This document shows, piece by piece, positions 1 through 10,528 of a DNA stretch of 64,000 nt. The stretch is from Candidatus Heimdallarchaeota archaeon (GTDB lineage: Archaea; Asgardarchaeota; Heimdallarchaeia; Heimdallarchaeales; Kariarchaeaceae): assembly GCA_026702845.1 (NCBI GenBank), contig JADCLS010000007.1, positions 62,001 to 126,000 of the forward strand, written 5' to 3'. A program made the position numbers and the translations under genes. The notes below the pieces were generated by a model. That model was not told the origin of the DNA, did no database searches, and worked only from the letters and a program-made list of their open reading frames with translations. The number at the start of each line of letters is the position of its first letter. Within the stretch, counting starts at the first letter, position 1.

Positions 1-163
1 CATGAAGATGTGCATCAATTAAGCCCGGCAAAATAATCTTTCCATTCATATCCCTGCCTTCCCTCTCACCAGTTCCAATTTTCTGAATTACACCATCGTG
101 TACTTCCATCCAAGATTTAATTCCACTTTCAGTATAGATCTTTGCATTGGTGAATATTGCCAT
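1..163 (-). CDS. Metal-dependent amidohydrolase, N-terminal fragment (cut by window edge)
   Basis: The first 54 codons of a minus-strand gene start at an ATG at 163 and run off the left edge. The translation begins MAIFTNAKIYTESG, a beta-sandwich strand typical of amidohydrolases, and reaches the hallmark PGLIDAHLH, whose HxH pair binds the catalytic metal. The family hydrolyses amide or cyclic C-N bonds; the substrate cannot be told from this piece. It is divergent from the copper ATPase. Confidence 0.8.
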   Translation of the reverse strand, partial: MAIFTNAKIYTESGIKSWMEVHDGVIQKIGTGEREGRDMNGKIILPGLIDAHLH

Positions 164-285
164 GACCCTTTAATATTTTATACCTTACTTAATGCTTTGA
201 CCATAGGACTTTGAATCTGAGTATTTTATATTAGCTTGATGGGAACAGCTTTTTCAACTCAAAAATTAATTCACTTATTATCAGA

Positions 286-295
286 TTTATATATA
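286..295 (+). promoter_or_regulatory. TATA box of the copper ATPase
   Basis: TTTATATATA lies 25-34 nt before the ATG at 320. That is the spacing expected for an archaeal leaderless transcript, so it argues for the 320 start over the upstream TTG/ATG at 236/239. Confidence 0.5.
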
Positions 296-319
296 TCAAA
301 AAATGACATATATCTAAGG

Positions 320-2899
320 ATGACTGAGAAAAAACTACAGCTAGATATTAGTGGGATGACATGCAGTTCTTGTGTCAATACCATCGAATCATATGTATCC
401 AGTCAAGAAGGCATTGATAAAATCAATGTGAACTTACTTGCTGAAAGGGCAGAGGTGATTTATAATCCTGATTTGCTTAAAATTGAGCAAATTAAAGAAT
501 TTGTGGAAGATGTAGGTTTCGGAGCAGAGATCTCACCTGAGTCAACTCTTGGTTCTATCGATTTAGATGTGACAGGTATGACCTGTAGTTCTTGTGTGAG
601 TACTATAGAAAATTACATTGGAACATTGGATGGAGTAGAGAGCATTTCCGTAAATCTCACAACAGAAAAGGCTAAAATCCAATATAATCCAGATATTATT
701 GGGGTTAGAGATTTGATTGAGGGAGTAACTGATGTGGGATTTGGTGCATCTCTGTCAAAAAATCAAGCTGATCTAGATAAACTAGGTAAAGTTGAGGAAA
801 TTGCCAAATGGAAGAGAAAATTACAGTTCAGCCTGATATTTGCCATTCCATTTATGTTTTTGATGATCTTTATGCTTACTCCCCATGAATGGCATGCGAG
901 ACCATATATTATAGATATTCATTTTTGGATGTTTAAAGAACCATTTCTAGATGGTTTAACCAATATGAATCTCCTGTCTCTCATTCTGGCAACTCCAGTA
1001 CAGTTCTATATTGGAAAGGATTTCTATGTAAAATCTTACAAGGCATTGTCACATAAATCAGCTACTATGGATGTTCTTGTGGCCTTAGGAACCTCAGCTG
1101 CATATTTCTATTCATTATTTGTCATTCTCTATTCTGTTATTGTGGATCACTATTACAGAGGAGCTGTTTTCTTTGAAACCTCAGTATTCTTGTTCACATT
1201 CATCCTCTTGGGTAAATTCATGGAGGCCAGGGCAAAGGGATCTACCTCTGAAGCTATGCAAAAACTCATGCAAATTCAGGCAAAATCAGCCATATTATTG
1301 GAAGTGCAAGGTGATACAGTCATTTCTGAAAAGGAGATATCTATTGATCTTATTCAGAAAGGAGATGTACTCAAAGTGTATCCTGGGGAGAAAATTCCTA
1401 CAGATGGTGAAATAATTTATGGAGAAACATCAGTTGATGAGTCTATGATTACCGGTGAATCAATGCCAGTAATGAAAGGAGTGGGAGATCAACTGATAGG
1501 TAGTACTGTTAACCAACAAGGAGTATTACATATCAAGGCTACCAAAGTAGGTTCTGAGACCGCATTGAATCAAATTATTCGCTTGGTTGAGGATGCACAA
1601 GCATCAAAAGCACCAATTCAAAAGATGGCAGATCGAATTAGTGCAATATTTGTTCCTGTCGTAGTTTCAATTGCATTGCTGACTTTTATTACATGGTATA
1701 CCCTAACTACTACTGGAGTATTCAAGGAAGAATGGATCCCCTATGGAACAAGTCCTTTTCTGTTTTCATTCCTTCTTGGTTTGAGCGTGTTGGTTATTGC
1801 ATGTCCATGTGCTCTGGGATTAGCCACACCCACTGCCGTTATGGTAGGAACTGGTGTTGGAGCTAATAATGGAATCTTAATCAAGGGAGGAGCACCACTA
1901 GAAACAGCTCACAGTATCAATACGATACTGCTGGATAAAACAGGAACTATAACCCATGGAAAACCCGAGGTAACAGATATTATTGCTTTTGAAATGAATG
2001 AGGAAGAAGTACTCCGATTGGCCGCTAGTGTTGAAAGTGGCTCTGAACATCCCTTGGGAAGATCAATTGCCAAGTATGGTGCTGAACGAGCAACTCTGTA
2101 TCCCATGAGTGATTTTGAGGCAATTACAGGAAAAGGAGTAAAAGCCACTGTAAATGAGAAAATTTTACTAGTTGGATCGCCACGATTACTTGAAGATCAT
2201 GACATAAGCTTAAATGAAGATCATTTGAAACATCTACATCAGTTGGAAGAGGAAGGCAAAACAGCTATGATTGTTGCAAGTTCTACAATTCTAGGCATTA
2301 TTGCCGTGGCTGATACTGTAAAACCAGACAGTGCAAAAGCAATAGCAAGGTTGCAAAAGATGCAGATTGAAGTGTACATGTTGACAGGTGATAACAAACG
2401 CACAGCAGCTGCTATTGCCAATCAAGTAGGAATACCAATTGAGAATGTTCTAGCTGAGGTATTACCTGGGGATAAGGCCGATAAAGTGATGGAACTTCAA
2501 GAAAAAGGAAGAGTTGTTGCTATGGTGGGTGATGGAGTAAATGATTCTCCTGCTCTTGCTAGAGCTGATGTCGGTATAGCCATTGGTGCAGGTACTGATG
2601 TGGCGATTGAGACTGCAGATATGATCCTAGTGAAAAATGAATTAAGAGATGTTGTCACTGCGATTGATCTCTCAAAAACAACATTCAGACGGATTAAGAT
2701 GAATTATGTATGGGCTTTTGGGTATAATATTATTGGAATTCCAGTAGCTGCAGGTGTATTTATACCACTACTTAGAAGTTTGACAGATTATACTTATACA
2801 TTACCTCCTGAACTTGCAGGTCTTGCCATGGCACTCTCGTCTGTAAGTGTTGTAACTTCATCTCTTTTACTGAAACGGTACAAGAAACCAAAATTCTAA
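320..2899 (+). CDS. copA: Cu(I)-exporting P1B-type ATPase
   Basis: This 859-aa pump exports monovalent copper across the cytoplasmic membrane using ATP. Two N-terminal heavy-metal-associated domains each carry GMTCSSC (first CxxC at C15/C18). The P-type core follows: CPC metal site in a membrane helix at 495-497, phosphorylation motif DKTGT at D539, His-Pro of the nucleotide domain at H577-P578, then MLTGDN and [10 protein letters not shown]. Tyr-Asn in the next-to-last helix and MxxSS in the last helix are the ligands typical of Cu(I) rather than Zn/Cd pumps. An open frame extends to 236, but the TATA box favours the ATG at 320. No CopZ chaperone or copper regulator is adjacent. Confidence 0.95.
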   Translation: MTEKKLQLDISGMTCSSCVNTIESYVSSQEGIDKINVNLLAERAEVIYNPDLLKIEQIKEFVEDVGFGAEISPESTLGSIDLDVTGMTCSSCVSTIENYIGTLDGVESISVNLTTEKAKIQYNPDIIGVRDLIEGVTDVGFGASLSKNQADLDKLGKVEEIAKWKRKLQFSLIFAIPFMFLMIFMLTPHEWHARPYIIDIHFWMFKEPFLDGLTNMNLLSLILATPVQFYIGKDFYVKSYKALSHKSATMDVLVALGTSAAYFYSLFVILYSVIVDHYYRGAVFFETSVFLFTFILLGKFMEARAKGSTSEAMQKLMQIQAKSAILLEVQGDTVISEKEISIDLIQKGDVLKVYPGEKIPTDGEIIYGETSVDESMITGESMPVMKGVGDQLIGSTVNQQGVLHIKATKVGSETALNQIIRLVEDAQASKAPIQKMADRISAIFVPVVVSIALLTFITWYTLTTTGVFKEEWIPYGTSPFLFSFLLGLSVLVIACPCALGLATPTAVMVGTGVGANNGILIKGGAPLETAHSINTILLDKTGTITHGKPEVTDIIAFEMNEEEVLRLAASVESGSEHPLGRSIAKYGAERATLYPMSDFEAITGKGVKATVNEKILLVGSPRLLEDHDISLNEDHLKHLHQLEEEGKTAMIVASSTILGIIAVADTVKPDSAKAIARLQKMQIEVYMLTGDNKRTAAAIANQVGIPIENVLAEVLPGDKADKVMELQEKGRVVAMVGDGVNDSPALARADVGIAIGAGTDVAIETADMILVKNELRDVVTAIDLSKTTFRRIKMNYVWAFGYNIIGIPVAAGVFIPLLRSLTDYTYTLPPELAGLAMALSSVSVVTSSLLLKRYKKPKF

Positions 2900-2964
2900 G
2901 AAAATTGGGATCATTTCTAGTCACAGGTAATATTATTTTTCTAGTTAAGTTAAATTACAAGACT

Positions 2965-4566
2965 GTGGATAGAAAAATCAAAGGATTACTTGTTCTACTT
3001 CCAGTGGCATTATTTCTAGTAACATTTTTTTACTTTCCACTTTTTTTTGTTTTAGGATTTGCATTCACTGCACCTTTCTCTAGTTGGAAGGAACAGTTAA
3101 TAGATCCTCTTTTTCTCAGATTCCTTGGATTCACCTTTCTCCAGGCAATTATCACTGCATTAGGATCTTCATTGATTGGTCTCCCATCAGGCTATTTACT
3201 GGCACGGAAAAAATTATTTTTTCCGTCAGCTTTACGTGCCGCAATTACAGTTCCATTTATCTTTCCTCCTCTAGCAATTTTATTGGGAATGGTAAAATTG
3301 TTCAGCGTGAATGGGTTTGCAAATTCTACCTTTGGTTTTACTTTCAATCCCTTTTCATTTGGGGGAATCCTGTTTATTCACATTCTCTATAATGTTTCAG
3401 TTATGTCCAGAATATCAGAAAGTGCTTTTTCGACCGAACCTGCGGAGTATCACCTCATCGCAAGTACACTTGGGGCATCACGCTGGCTTCGATTGCAAAC
3501 TATAACAATCCCTCATATCCGGCCTGCTATTGAGGCTGGGTTCCTGTTAGTGTTCCTCTATGCTTTCAATTCATTTGCTATTGTTCTAATCCTCGGTGAA
3601 GTAAAACTACAGACATTAGAAGTCATGATCTATACACAATCACGATTTAGGTTGAATTATACATCAAGTGCGATTTTAGTTTGCTTACAACTAGTAATTA
3701 ACCTCCTTATGATCTATCTTTATTCTAGGAGGACATATAGGCAAAATACAGAATCTATGGAAATAATCACTCAAAGCACAACACATCAGGCAAGGAATAC
3801 TCTATTACTATCTTTCATCATTCTTGTGACATGGTTACCTATTATCGTGCTTCTTTTCACTACATTTCAGGGTATGATTGCCAATCCAGCATTACTTCAA
3901 GACACCTTTTCAGGTAAATATGATCGTTTACTAGGCACTTCTTCTCTACGGGTCATTATCAATACCTTATTTTTTGGATTAATCACTGCAATTATGGCGA
4001 TTGTCTTTTCAACTACCATCGTTCTAGCCATGCAGATTTTTCCCAATGATCATAGAATAGAACAATTGAGTGTGCTTATCACTCTCATTCCTATGGCAAC
4101 CTCTGCCATATCTCTATCTCTGGGATTGCTCCTTACACATGGAAAATACTCTTATTTCTCAAATAATGTATGGTTGTTCATAATCATTGCTCAGATTCTT
4201 GCTGCCTTACCTTTTGCATCACGCTCACTAATCAGTGGTTGGAAGGGGGTTCCTACTGATTTGATCCTAGTTTCCAAAACACTTTCTGCTTCTTGGGCCA
4301 TGACCTTTGAGAAGGTTATCTTACCCTTTATCAGATCAGCATTACTTGTTTCTATGTTATTTTCCTTTGCAATATCCATAGGTGAATTTGGAGCAACATA
4401 TTATCTTGCTCGGGGAGAATGGGTCACCCTTTCTATCTCAATCTATAGAATGTTCAGCACAAGAAATGTACTTTTGCCTAATATCTATGCTAGTATGTTA
4501 ATTTTAGTGACCCTTGTGCTCTTTATTTCAATAGAAAAGATCGGGAGAATGGAGTTGAGATTATGA
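2965..4566 (+). CDS. ABC transporter permease, fused two-domain (ThiP/FbpB type)
   Basis: An integral membrane permease of about 530 aa with roughly 12 predicted helices, in two homologous halves. Each half carries a binding-protein-dependent permease EAA-like loop (around STLGASRWLRLQTITIP and SKTLSASWAMTFEKVILP). The fused architecture is known from thiamine (ThiP) and ferric-iron (FbpB) importers. GTG 2965 is chosen because it gives a normal N-terminus just before the first helix; the frame is open to a TTG at 2905. Its stop overlaps the ATPase start (ATGA), so the two are translationally coupled. No binding protein adjoins; a thiamine-type one lies at 28258. Substrate is inferred only as thiamine or Fe(III). 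Confidence 0.85.
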   Translation: MDRKIKGLLVLLPVALFLVTFFYFPLFFVLGFAFTAPFSSWKEQLIDPLFLRFLGFTFLQAIITALGSSLIGLPSGYLLARKKLFFPSALRAAITVPFIFPPLAILLGMVKLFSVNGFANSTFGFTFNPFSFGGILFIHILYNVSVMSRISESAFSTEPAEYHLIASTLGASRWLRLQTITIPHIRPAIEAGFLLVFLYAFNSFAIVLILGEVKLQTLEVMIYTQSRFRLNYTSSAILVCLQLVINLLMIYLYSRRTYRQNTESMEIITQSTTHQARNTLLLSFIILVTWLPIIVLLFTTFQGMIANPALLQDTFSGKYDRLLGTSSLRVIINTLFFGLITAIMAIVFSTTIVLAMQIFPNDHRIEQLSVLITLIPMATSAISLSLGLLLTHGKYSYFSNNVWLFIIIAQILAALPFASRSLISGWKGVPTDLILVSKTLSASWAMTFEKVILPFIRSALLVSMLFSFAISIGEFGATYYLARGEWVTLSISIYRMFSTRNVLLPNIYASMLILVTLVLFISIEKIGRMELRL

Positions 4567-5498
4567 AAATAGAATTACGAAATATCCGTATGTCTTACCA
4601 GAAGCAGATGTTGTTGGAAGATCTCAATGTGATTTTCAACAAAGGTGAGTTAAGCTGTTTACTCGGGTCTTCAGGTTCTGGGAAAACAACTATCCTGAAA
4701 ATAATAGCTGGAGTATCTGATGCTTACTCAGGAGATATTTTGTTTAATAATGAACCTGTGAAGAAATTAGCAGTTGGTTCACGTCAAGTAGGCTGGGTTC
4801 CACAGCAACAACTGCTCTTTCCAGGTATGACCGTCTATGATAATATTGCATATGGTCTGGTGGCCCGTAAAGTAGCCAAGCAAGAAATTGAGCATAAGGT
4901 AGAAAAGATTGCACAGCTTGTTGGGGTACACCATCTACTTACTCGCTCTCCTGACAGATTATCTGGTGGTGAGAGACAAAGAGTTGCAATCGCACGTGCT
5001 ATTGCTCCGGAACCTCAAATTCTTCTACTTGATGAACCCTTTTCTTCACTTGATGCGCCTGAGCGGGATCGTCTGGCACTAACCTTGCGTGAAGTGCAAA
5101 TGGTGACAGGCATCACTACCATCCATGTAACCCACTCACCTAGAGAAGCTGATCTATTGGCAGATACAGTTTTTATCCTATCAGAGGGTAGAATAGTCCA
5201 GCATGGTGTATTTGACACAGTATTTAACAATCCTCGTACAATCACAGTAGCCTCAATTGTCGGTTTAACCAATGTCTTCTCTAAGTGGGATACGTTTACC
5301 AATGTCATTATTCCTCATGATGCCTTAAACATTAGAAAAGATGGTAGATATACAGGAACTGTAATTGCTTGTACCAAAGAAATCATGTATCTGAAGTGTG
5401 AAGAAAATAATATTGAGATAAGAAATAATGGATCTGCTCATCCTGGAGAAGTATTATCATTTGATATTGATGTAGAAATGATAAAGTTCCTCAAGTGA
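4563..5498 (+). CDS. ABC transporter ATP-binding protein (ThiQ/FbpC/PotA type)
   Basis: This 311-aa ATPase energises the permease encoded just upstream, with which it shares an ATGA overlap. Visible motifs: Walker A GSSGSGKTT (35-43), ABC signature LSGGERQ (133-139), Walker B ending LLLDEP with D157/E158, and H-loop H191. About 70 residues follow the core and look like a TOBE-type regulatory domain, which makes it longer than a minimal ThiQ and closer to FbpC/PotA. It acts on the cytoplasmic face. Confidence 0.9.
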   Translation: MKIELRNIRMSYQKQMLLEDLNVIFNKGELSCLLGSSGSGKTTILKIIAGVSDAYSGDILFNNEPVKKLAVGSRQVGWVPQQQLLFPGMTVYDNIAYGLVARKVAKQEIEHKVEKIAQLVGVHHLLTRSPDRLSGGERQRVAIARAIAPEPQILLLDEPFSSLDAPERDRLALTLREVQMVTGITTIHVTHSPREADLLADTVFILSEGRIVQHGVFDTVFNNPRTITVASIVGLTNVFSKWDTFTNVIIPHDALNIRKDGRYTGTVIACTKEIMYLKCEENNIEIRNNGSAHPGEVLSFDIDVEMIKFLK

Positions 5499-5560
5499 TT
5501 GGTATAATATGTTATTCACTATACAGTATACTGATATTAGAGTCTGGTTTTGAAGGTATA

Positions 5561-7369
5561 ATGAACCAGCAAGCAAGATCACCTTCAGAAATTAAAGAAC
5601 AGATAGATGCCAGTATGGGTAGGGCTCCAGCAGATCTTTTTCTTATTAATGGGATAATTGTTAATACTTTGACAAAAGAATCCTATGCTGGAGATGTCGC
5701 CATTAAGGGTAAACGTATCATTCGGGTAGGTGATATATCAGATCTGAGAAGTATAGATTCCACAATACCAACTATTGATATAAAGGGTAAATATCTTATT
5801 CCTGGATTAATAGATACTCATCTACATACTGAATCTTCCTTTCTATCACCATCAAGTTTCACAAAAGTATCACTCCCTCGAGGTACAACAACAGTCGTGG
5901 TGGATCCACATGAATTAACAAATGTACTTGGGATACGAGGCCTTACATTGTATAAAAATGAGACACAGGATCTTCCTCAGGAATTTCTGGTAGAAATTCC
6001 TTCTTGTGTTCCTGCAGCACCATCTCTAGAAACTGGACCATCATTCATTAGCATGGATGAATACAATACTATCATGAATAGCAATCAATACTTTGCCTTG
6101 GCGGAAATGATGAATTTCCCTGGTGTGATCTACAGTGATTCTGAAGTACTCGATAAACTATCTATGGCAGAAAAGTATAATATGATGACTGAAGGCCATG
6201 CTCCAAGCCTAACAGGAAAAGAATTGCAAGCATATCTTACTGCAGGTATTTGTTCTTGTCATGAGAGCATTGGTGTACAAGAAGTAGTTGAAAAGCTTCG
6301 GTTGGGAATGAAAATTCAGCTCAGAGAAGGATCTTTTGCTAGAAATCTTCACACTTTAGCCCAAGGAATAAAGGATACATTCGGTGCAACTTCAGATGCC
6401 TGGACTCAAGTTCTTTCCTGTTCTGATGATAAACATGCTGATGATATATTTAATGAGGGTCATCTGGATCATTCTCTACGAAGTCTCGTGAAGGATCTTG
6501 GTTTGGATCCCATCACTGCTGTGCAAATTGCCACACGTAATCCAGCACTTCATTTGAAGAGACAAGATCTCGGGGTAATTGCACCTGGAAAAACTGCAAA
6601 TATTGTTTCAGTATCTGATCTTGAGAATTTTGATGTTATCGATGTTATTTCTCAGGGAGTTCATGTCGCCCATAATAAGCAGTTACTTGTTGAGATACCA
6701 ACTTTTAGTTATCCAGACTGGGCAACAGACACAGTGAAACCATTATTTATTCCAGAAAAAGCTGATTTCAAGTTATCTGCACCAATTGAGAGTGGATCCT
6801 TAGAAGCTCATGTAATTGGTGTCTTAGAACATTCATTAGTAACAGAACACCTGATTGAATCAGTAAAAATTGAGAATAATGCTGTAATGTTGGATGGTGA
6901 TTTAGCATCCTTCTATGTGCTTGATAGACATGGAAAATCAAGTAATTTCTCCAAATCAATTGTATCAGGTTTTGGATTTGAGGGTGAAGTTGGTCTGGCT
7001 TCGACAGTAGCTCATGATTCTCATCAACTCCTCATTGCAGGAAATAATGTTGATCGAATGTATGAGGCTATGAAGTCAGTAATTGCTGCAAAAGGAGGTC
7101 AGGCTATTTCTGCATCTGATGGAACAGAAGCCATTACTCATACTCTGCCCCTACCCTATGCAGGCTTGATGTCCATTGAGGATCCAGCGATGATTGTTAA
7201 ACAGGCCGAAAAGATGAAATTATTCTCCAAACGATTTGTTACTGGGATTTCTGATCCATTTATGTCTCTATCATTTATGGCACTTCCTGTTATACCTAAG
7301 TTAAAACTCACAGATAAGGGATTAGTCGATGTTGACAAATTCCAGTTAATCGAATTGTTTCTTACCTAA
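5561..7369 (+). CDS. ade: Adenine deaminase
   Basis: Converts adenine to hypoxanthine and ammonia in purine salvage. The 602-aa protein shows the amidohydrolase metal motif PGLIDTHLHTESS, the family block TTVVVDPHE, GHAPSLTG, a CSCHES segment and CSDDKHADDI, all typical of the Ade family, followed by the usual C-terminal half. The frame is open to 5495, but ATG 5561 begins a normal N-terminus and A/T-rich promoter-like sequence (GTATAATATG near 5504) lies upstream. It is convergent with, and overlaps by 4 nt, the next gene. Confidence 0.93.
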   Translation: MNQQARSPSEIKEQIDASMGRAPADLFLINGIIVNTLTKESYAGDVAIKGKRIIRVGDISDLRSIDSTIPTIDIKGKYLIPGLIDTHLHTESSFLSPSSFTKVSLPRGTTTVVVDPHELTNVLGIRGLTLYKNETQDLPQEFLVEIPSCVPAAPSLETGPSFISMDEYNTIMNSNQYFALAEMMNFPGVIYSDSEVLDKLSMAEKYNMMTEGHAPSLTGKELQAYLTAGICSCHESIGVQEVVEKLRLGMKIQLREGSFARNLHTLAQGIKDTFGATSDAWTQVLSCSDDKHADDIFNEGHLDHSLRSLVKDLGLDPITAVQIATRNPALHLKRQDLGVIAPGKTANIVSVSDLENFDVIDVISQGVHVAHNKQLLVEIPTFSYPDWATDTVKPLFIPEKADFKLSAPIESGSLEAHVIGVLEHSLVTEHLIESVKIENNAVMLDGDLASFYVLDRHGKSSNFSKSIVSGFGFEGEVGLASTVAHDSHQLLIAGNNVDRMYEAMKSVIAAKGGQAISASDGTEAITHTLPLPYAGLMSIEDPAMIVKQAEKMKLFSKRFVTGISDPFMSLSFMALPVIPKLKLTDKGLVDVDKFQLIELFLT

Positions 7370-8112
7370 ATAATAATCTCATCATTTTCATATACGATCA
7401 TATTAGTAATCTCAATTGGTAGATCAATAATTTCTTCAACTGCATTGGAGATCCTGTCTACAAGAACCTGTAACTCTAACTCAGCATCCGTGTAAGATGT
7501 AGATGAGAAGGAGATTCTTACTGTATTCTCTGGCCCAATTAAGAATGAGAGTGACGATGTACCATCAGTGGATATCCAACATAGTTCGATCATCCCTTCA
7601 TAATCTACTTTTGCAGTAAACCTGTAAGATCCAAACCATCTTCCTATCAATCCTTCGGCAACAGTAGTTCGGAGCTCAACAAGACTGCTGTAGAACCCAT
7701 CTATTCTACCTTTCGCAACATGGGAGAATAATGTTTCTGGCATTCTTCCCTCTGTTAGGTTGAGTCTTTTGAATAATTTATTGAATAGCATAGCTCCTTC
7801 ATCACTAAGACGATACCCAACGCTATCCTTCTCTAGCAATTCTTTTTGAGATAATCGATTAAGAGCCTTGGTTAGCTTTGCCTGATGAATTCCAAGTAAT
7901 CTTTTTAGACCCTGAAAGCTCATCTTTGATGATCCACCCTTGATTACATTTGTCATACCGATAAACTCTAGAATCATAAATTCATATTCTGTCAACTGAT
8001 CCTCATAGTAAATGGATTTCAGCTCTGAGGATGGTATCTGACGTAATACTATCGGTTTGATGAGGCTAGTTTGTCTTAGAGGATTGTAAGTTTTACTAAG
8101 GCGGATATTCAT
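7366..8112 (-). CDS. Winged-helix DNA-binding protein, uncharacterised
   Basis: A 248-aa protein with a winged-helix region at about residues 40-115: a helix-turn-helix around SFQGLKRLLGIHQAKLTKAL, then a wing and YRLSDEGAML, as in MarR/ArsR-like regulators. The C-terminal half is a mixed alpha/beta domain I do not recognise. TTTATATAA about 20-30 nt before the ATG suggests a leaderless transcript. Probably a transcription factor; the ligand and targets are unknown. Confidence 0.6.
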   Translation of the reverse strand: MNIRLSKTYNPLRQTSLIKPIVLRQIPSSELKSIYYEDQLTEYEFMILEFIGMTNVIKGGSSKMSFQGLKRLLGIHQAKLTKALNRLSQKELLEKDSVGYRLSDEGAMLFNKLFKRLNLTEGRMPETLFSHVAKGRIDGFYSSLVELRTTVAEGLIGRWFGSYRFTAKVDYEGMIELCWISTDGTSSLSFLIGPENTVRISFSSTSYTDAELELQVLVDRISNAVEEIIDLPIEITNMIVYENDEIII

Positions 8113-8232
8113 CTAATCCTTATAACGCAATATTATATAAATAGATACGTATATCAGAAAATTATTTTTATCGTGAAAATAGTATTTGTAAGTGATAGAT
8201 AGTCTGATATATTTCCATTCTGAGCTTCATAT

Positions 8233-8637
8233 ATGTATGTTCATCTGTATTCCAGAGGAGAGGATTTCTTCAAGGAGAAGGTAAATGTGCATGAAGCTTG
8301 CCAACTAATCGAATTGCAGCAAACTAAAAAAGAGGAGGAGGATAATTTCATCGGATTCACCCACCCAAAGAATGAAGATGCCGTGATTCAATTTGTCCGG
8401 ATATTGAAAGATGAGTGGTTAATTGATATTCCTATGATTGACAATAATCGTTATGTGGGATCGTTGGTAAGTGAGATCAATCACAGTCTGGTTTTGATAG
8501 TAGTAACTGAATTCTTTCACAACACTCCATTACAGCAAGCAATTCTAGATAAGAAGTATGAGGATGTAATGGATATTTTTAAACAACGATGGAAGGTTCC
8601 ATTTAATTTCCTCAGGTCCGACGGGAATATCCAGTAA
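8233..8637 (+). CDS. Hypothetical protein, 134 aa
   Basis: A small, soluble, acidic protein with no signal peptide, membrane helix or motif that I recognise. Predicted alternating strands and helices suggest one compact domain. It is divergent from the winged-helix gene and convergent with the MoeA fusion, overlapping its 3' end by 26 nt. Confidence 0.55.
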   Translation: MYVHLYSRGEDFFKEKVNVHEACQLIELQQTKKEEEDNFIGFTHPKNEDAVIQFVRILKDEWLIDIPMIDNNRYVGSLVSEINHSLVLIVVTEFFHNTPLQQAILDKKYEDVMDIFKQRWKVPFNFLRSDGNIQ

Positions 8638-10528
8638 TTGAAGTTAATATCTGTGTAAATTCATCTGAATCTAATGTCTGTATAAATGCTTGAATAACAG
8701 GCTCTTGAACTAAATCCTTTGAGATAAGAAAATCATATTCCTCTTCTCGGATATTAATGAATTCAAGATCCTCATCAATAACTGCCTCTATACCCATTGC
8801 CACATCAATATATGGTGATTTTACTGCCATGGCGGCGTTACTATGAGAATTTACGAAATTATCATAGCCTATTATCATTTCAGGATTGATTTCATTTTCT
8901 TTAAGAAGTAAATCAAATAAAATTCTAGTTCCTGATCCAGGATTTCTGTTTATCATCCTGATCCCTTTCAGTGATAAGTCCTTAAGACCATGAATCCCCT
9001 TGGGATTTCCTTTTTTTATAATTAGACCTTGATTTCTGTTATACCCCTTGATTATCTCGATATTATCAGAACTTGATAGCAACCATCGATTATATTCTCC
9101 TTGTTCATTTAGCAGGTGTATACCCGCAATATGTGCTTCTTTTCTTCTAATTGCTGCAACACCACCAGTAGATCCCACAGCAATGCTTCGGCTGGTATAT
9201 TGAGGGTATTGGTCAGCAAATAATGTCTGTAATTGTGCCAATGCAATACAATGAGAGCCAATTATTTGAAGATCAGGTAAATTAATCGTTTCAGATAATA
9301 AACTCACCTTAATCTCAGTTTCAGGTAAGATGAACTGAACATCAGAATCGATCTCTACAAAACCATCAGCTAATGCTATTGATGTAATTGCTCCAGATCC
9401 ACCGGGTACTGGGTAGGCTATAAACTCGTTTCCTAGTCTTATGAGGTTAACTGGTTTGAATTCATATCTACCCATCACACTTCTTAATCGTTGTTTAATA
9501 ACCGCCTTTATTACCTCACCAGGGCTTTGGGCGGGTAATCCTGCAAGGATACGGATATAGGGGATCACAAATAATTTGTAAATAGATAGAGCAGATGCTG
9601 GGTATCCTGGTAAACCAATGATTGGATTGCCATCACATACGGCTAATATGGTTGGTTTGCCCGGTTTTACCTTAATACCATGTACTAGTAGACCCGGTTT
9701 TCCAAGATCATCCACTATTTGATACAACATATCTCCCATACCAGCTGATGTACCACCAGATATTAGGAGAAGGTCATATTCTCCCATTACCCCCTTTAGT
9801 GCTTTTTCTAGATCTTCATAGGTATCTGAAACAATACCTAGAAAAACAGGATCTCCTCCCTGTTCAATTATATTGGAGGCTATCGATATGGAGTTTATAT
9901 CATATAGTTTACCTGGTAATAGAGCCTGACCTGCTTCCATTACCTCATCTCCTGAGCTAAAGATCCCAATCTTTGGTTTCCTAATCACATCTACTTCTGT
10001 GGTGCCTATGGCCGCTAGAACTGCTAATTCTCTGGAGCTTAGCTGAGTATATTTAGATAGTACTCTTTCTCCGAGTTGGATATCTGCCCCTGCTGACATA
10101 ATATTTTCTCCAGGTGTTACCATGGAAGTGATAGATACGAAATTTTCTGATCGAGAACTATATTCAACCATAACAACAGCATCGGCACCGCTTGGCATGG
10201 GTGCACCTGTGGCAATTTCTGTACAGGTTCCTGCTTCAATTAAGGATTCGAATGTTTGTCCTGCTTTGATTTCACCAATCACTTTTAGGGTGATTGGGTT
10301 ATCCTCTTCAGCTCCAACTAGATCTGCAGATTGGACTGCAAATCCATCCATACTTGCCCGATCAAAGGGAGGTACGTTTATGGGAGAATGAATATCCCTG
10401 CTTAGCACCCTCCCTAATGATTGCATTAGGGGGATTTTCTCATTACCAAGTAATTCTGGTTTGGCTGCACGATAAAATATATTTCTCGCTTCCTCAGCTT
10501 CTACTAATTCTCTAAATACTTTTCTCAT
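8612..10528 (-). CDS. moeA: MoeA molybdopterin molybdotransferase fused to a periplasmic-binding-like domain
   Basis: A 638-aa fusion. Residues 1 to about 405 are MoeA: SMDGFAV near the N-terminus, ATGAPMPSGADAVV, the MoaB/Mog-like SGGTSAGMGD and the GLPGYPASAL loop. MoeA inserts molybdate or tungstate into adenylylated molybdopterin. From about 415 to the end is a domain resembling LysR/ModA-type ligand-binding folds (GSHCIALAQL, STGGVAAIRR, NRNPGSGTR). This MoeA/PBP fusion is known from methanogens and other archaea; whether the tail binds the metal oxyanion is inference. It overlaps the upstream moeA by 4 nt, so the two form an operon. Confidence 0.9.
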   Translation of the reverse strand: MRKVFRELVEAEEARNIFYRAAKPELLGNEKIPLMQSLGRVLSRDIHSPINVPPFDRASMDGFAVQSADLVGAEEDNPITLKVIGEIKAGQTFESLIEAGTCTEIATGAPMPSGADAVVMVEYSSRSENFVSITSMVTPGENIMSAGADIQLGERVLSKYTQLSSRELAVLAAIGTTEVDVIRKPKIGIFSSGDEVMEAGQALLPGKLYDINSISIASNIIEQGGDPVFLGIVSDTYEDLEKALKGVMGEYDLLLISGGTSAGMGDMLYQIVDDLGKPGLLVHGIKVKPGKPTILAVCDGNPIIGLPGYPASALSIYKLFVIPYIRILAGLPAQSPGEVIKAVIKQRLRSVMGRYEFKPVNLIRLGNEFIAYPVPGGSGAITSIALADGFVEIDSDVQFILPETEIKVSLLSETINLPDLQIIGSHCIALAQLQTLFADQYPQYTSRSIAVGSTGGVAAIRRKEAHIAGIHLLNEQGEYNRWLLSSSDNIEIIKGYNRNQGLIIKKGNPKGIHGLKDLSLKGIRMINRNPGSGTRILFDLLLKENEINPEMIIGYDNFVNSHSNAAMAVKSPYIDVAMGIEAVIDEDLEFINIREEEYDFLISKDLVQEPVIQAFIQTLDSDEFTQILTSITGYSRRT

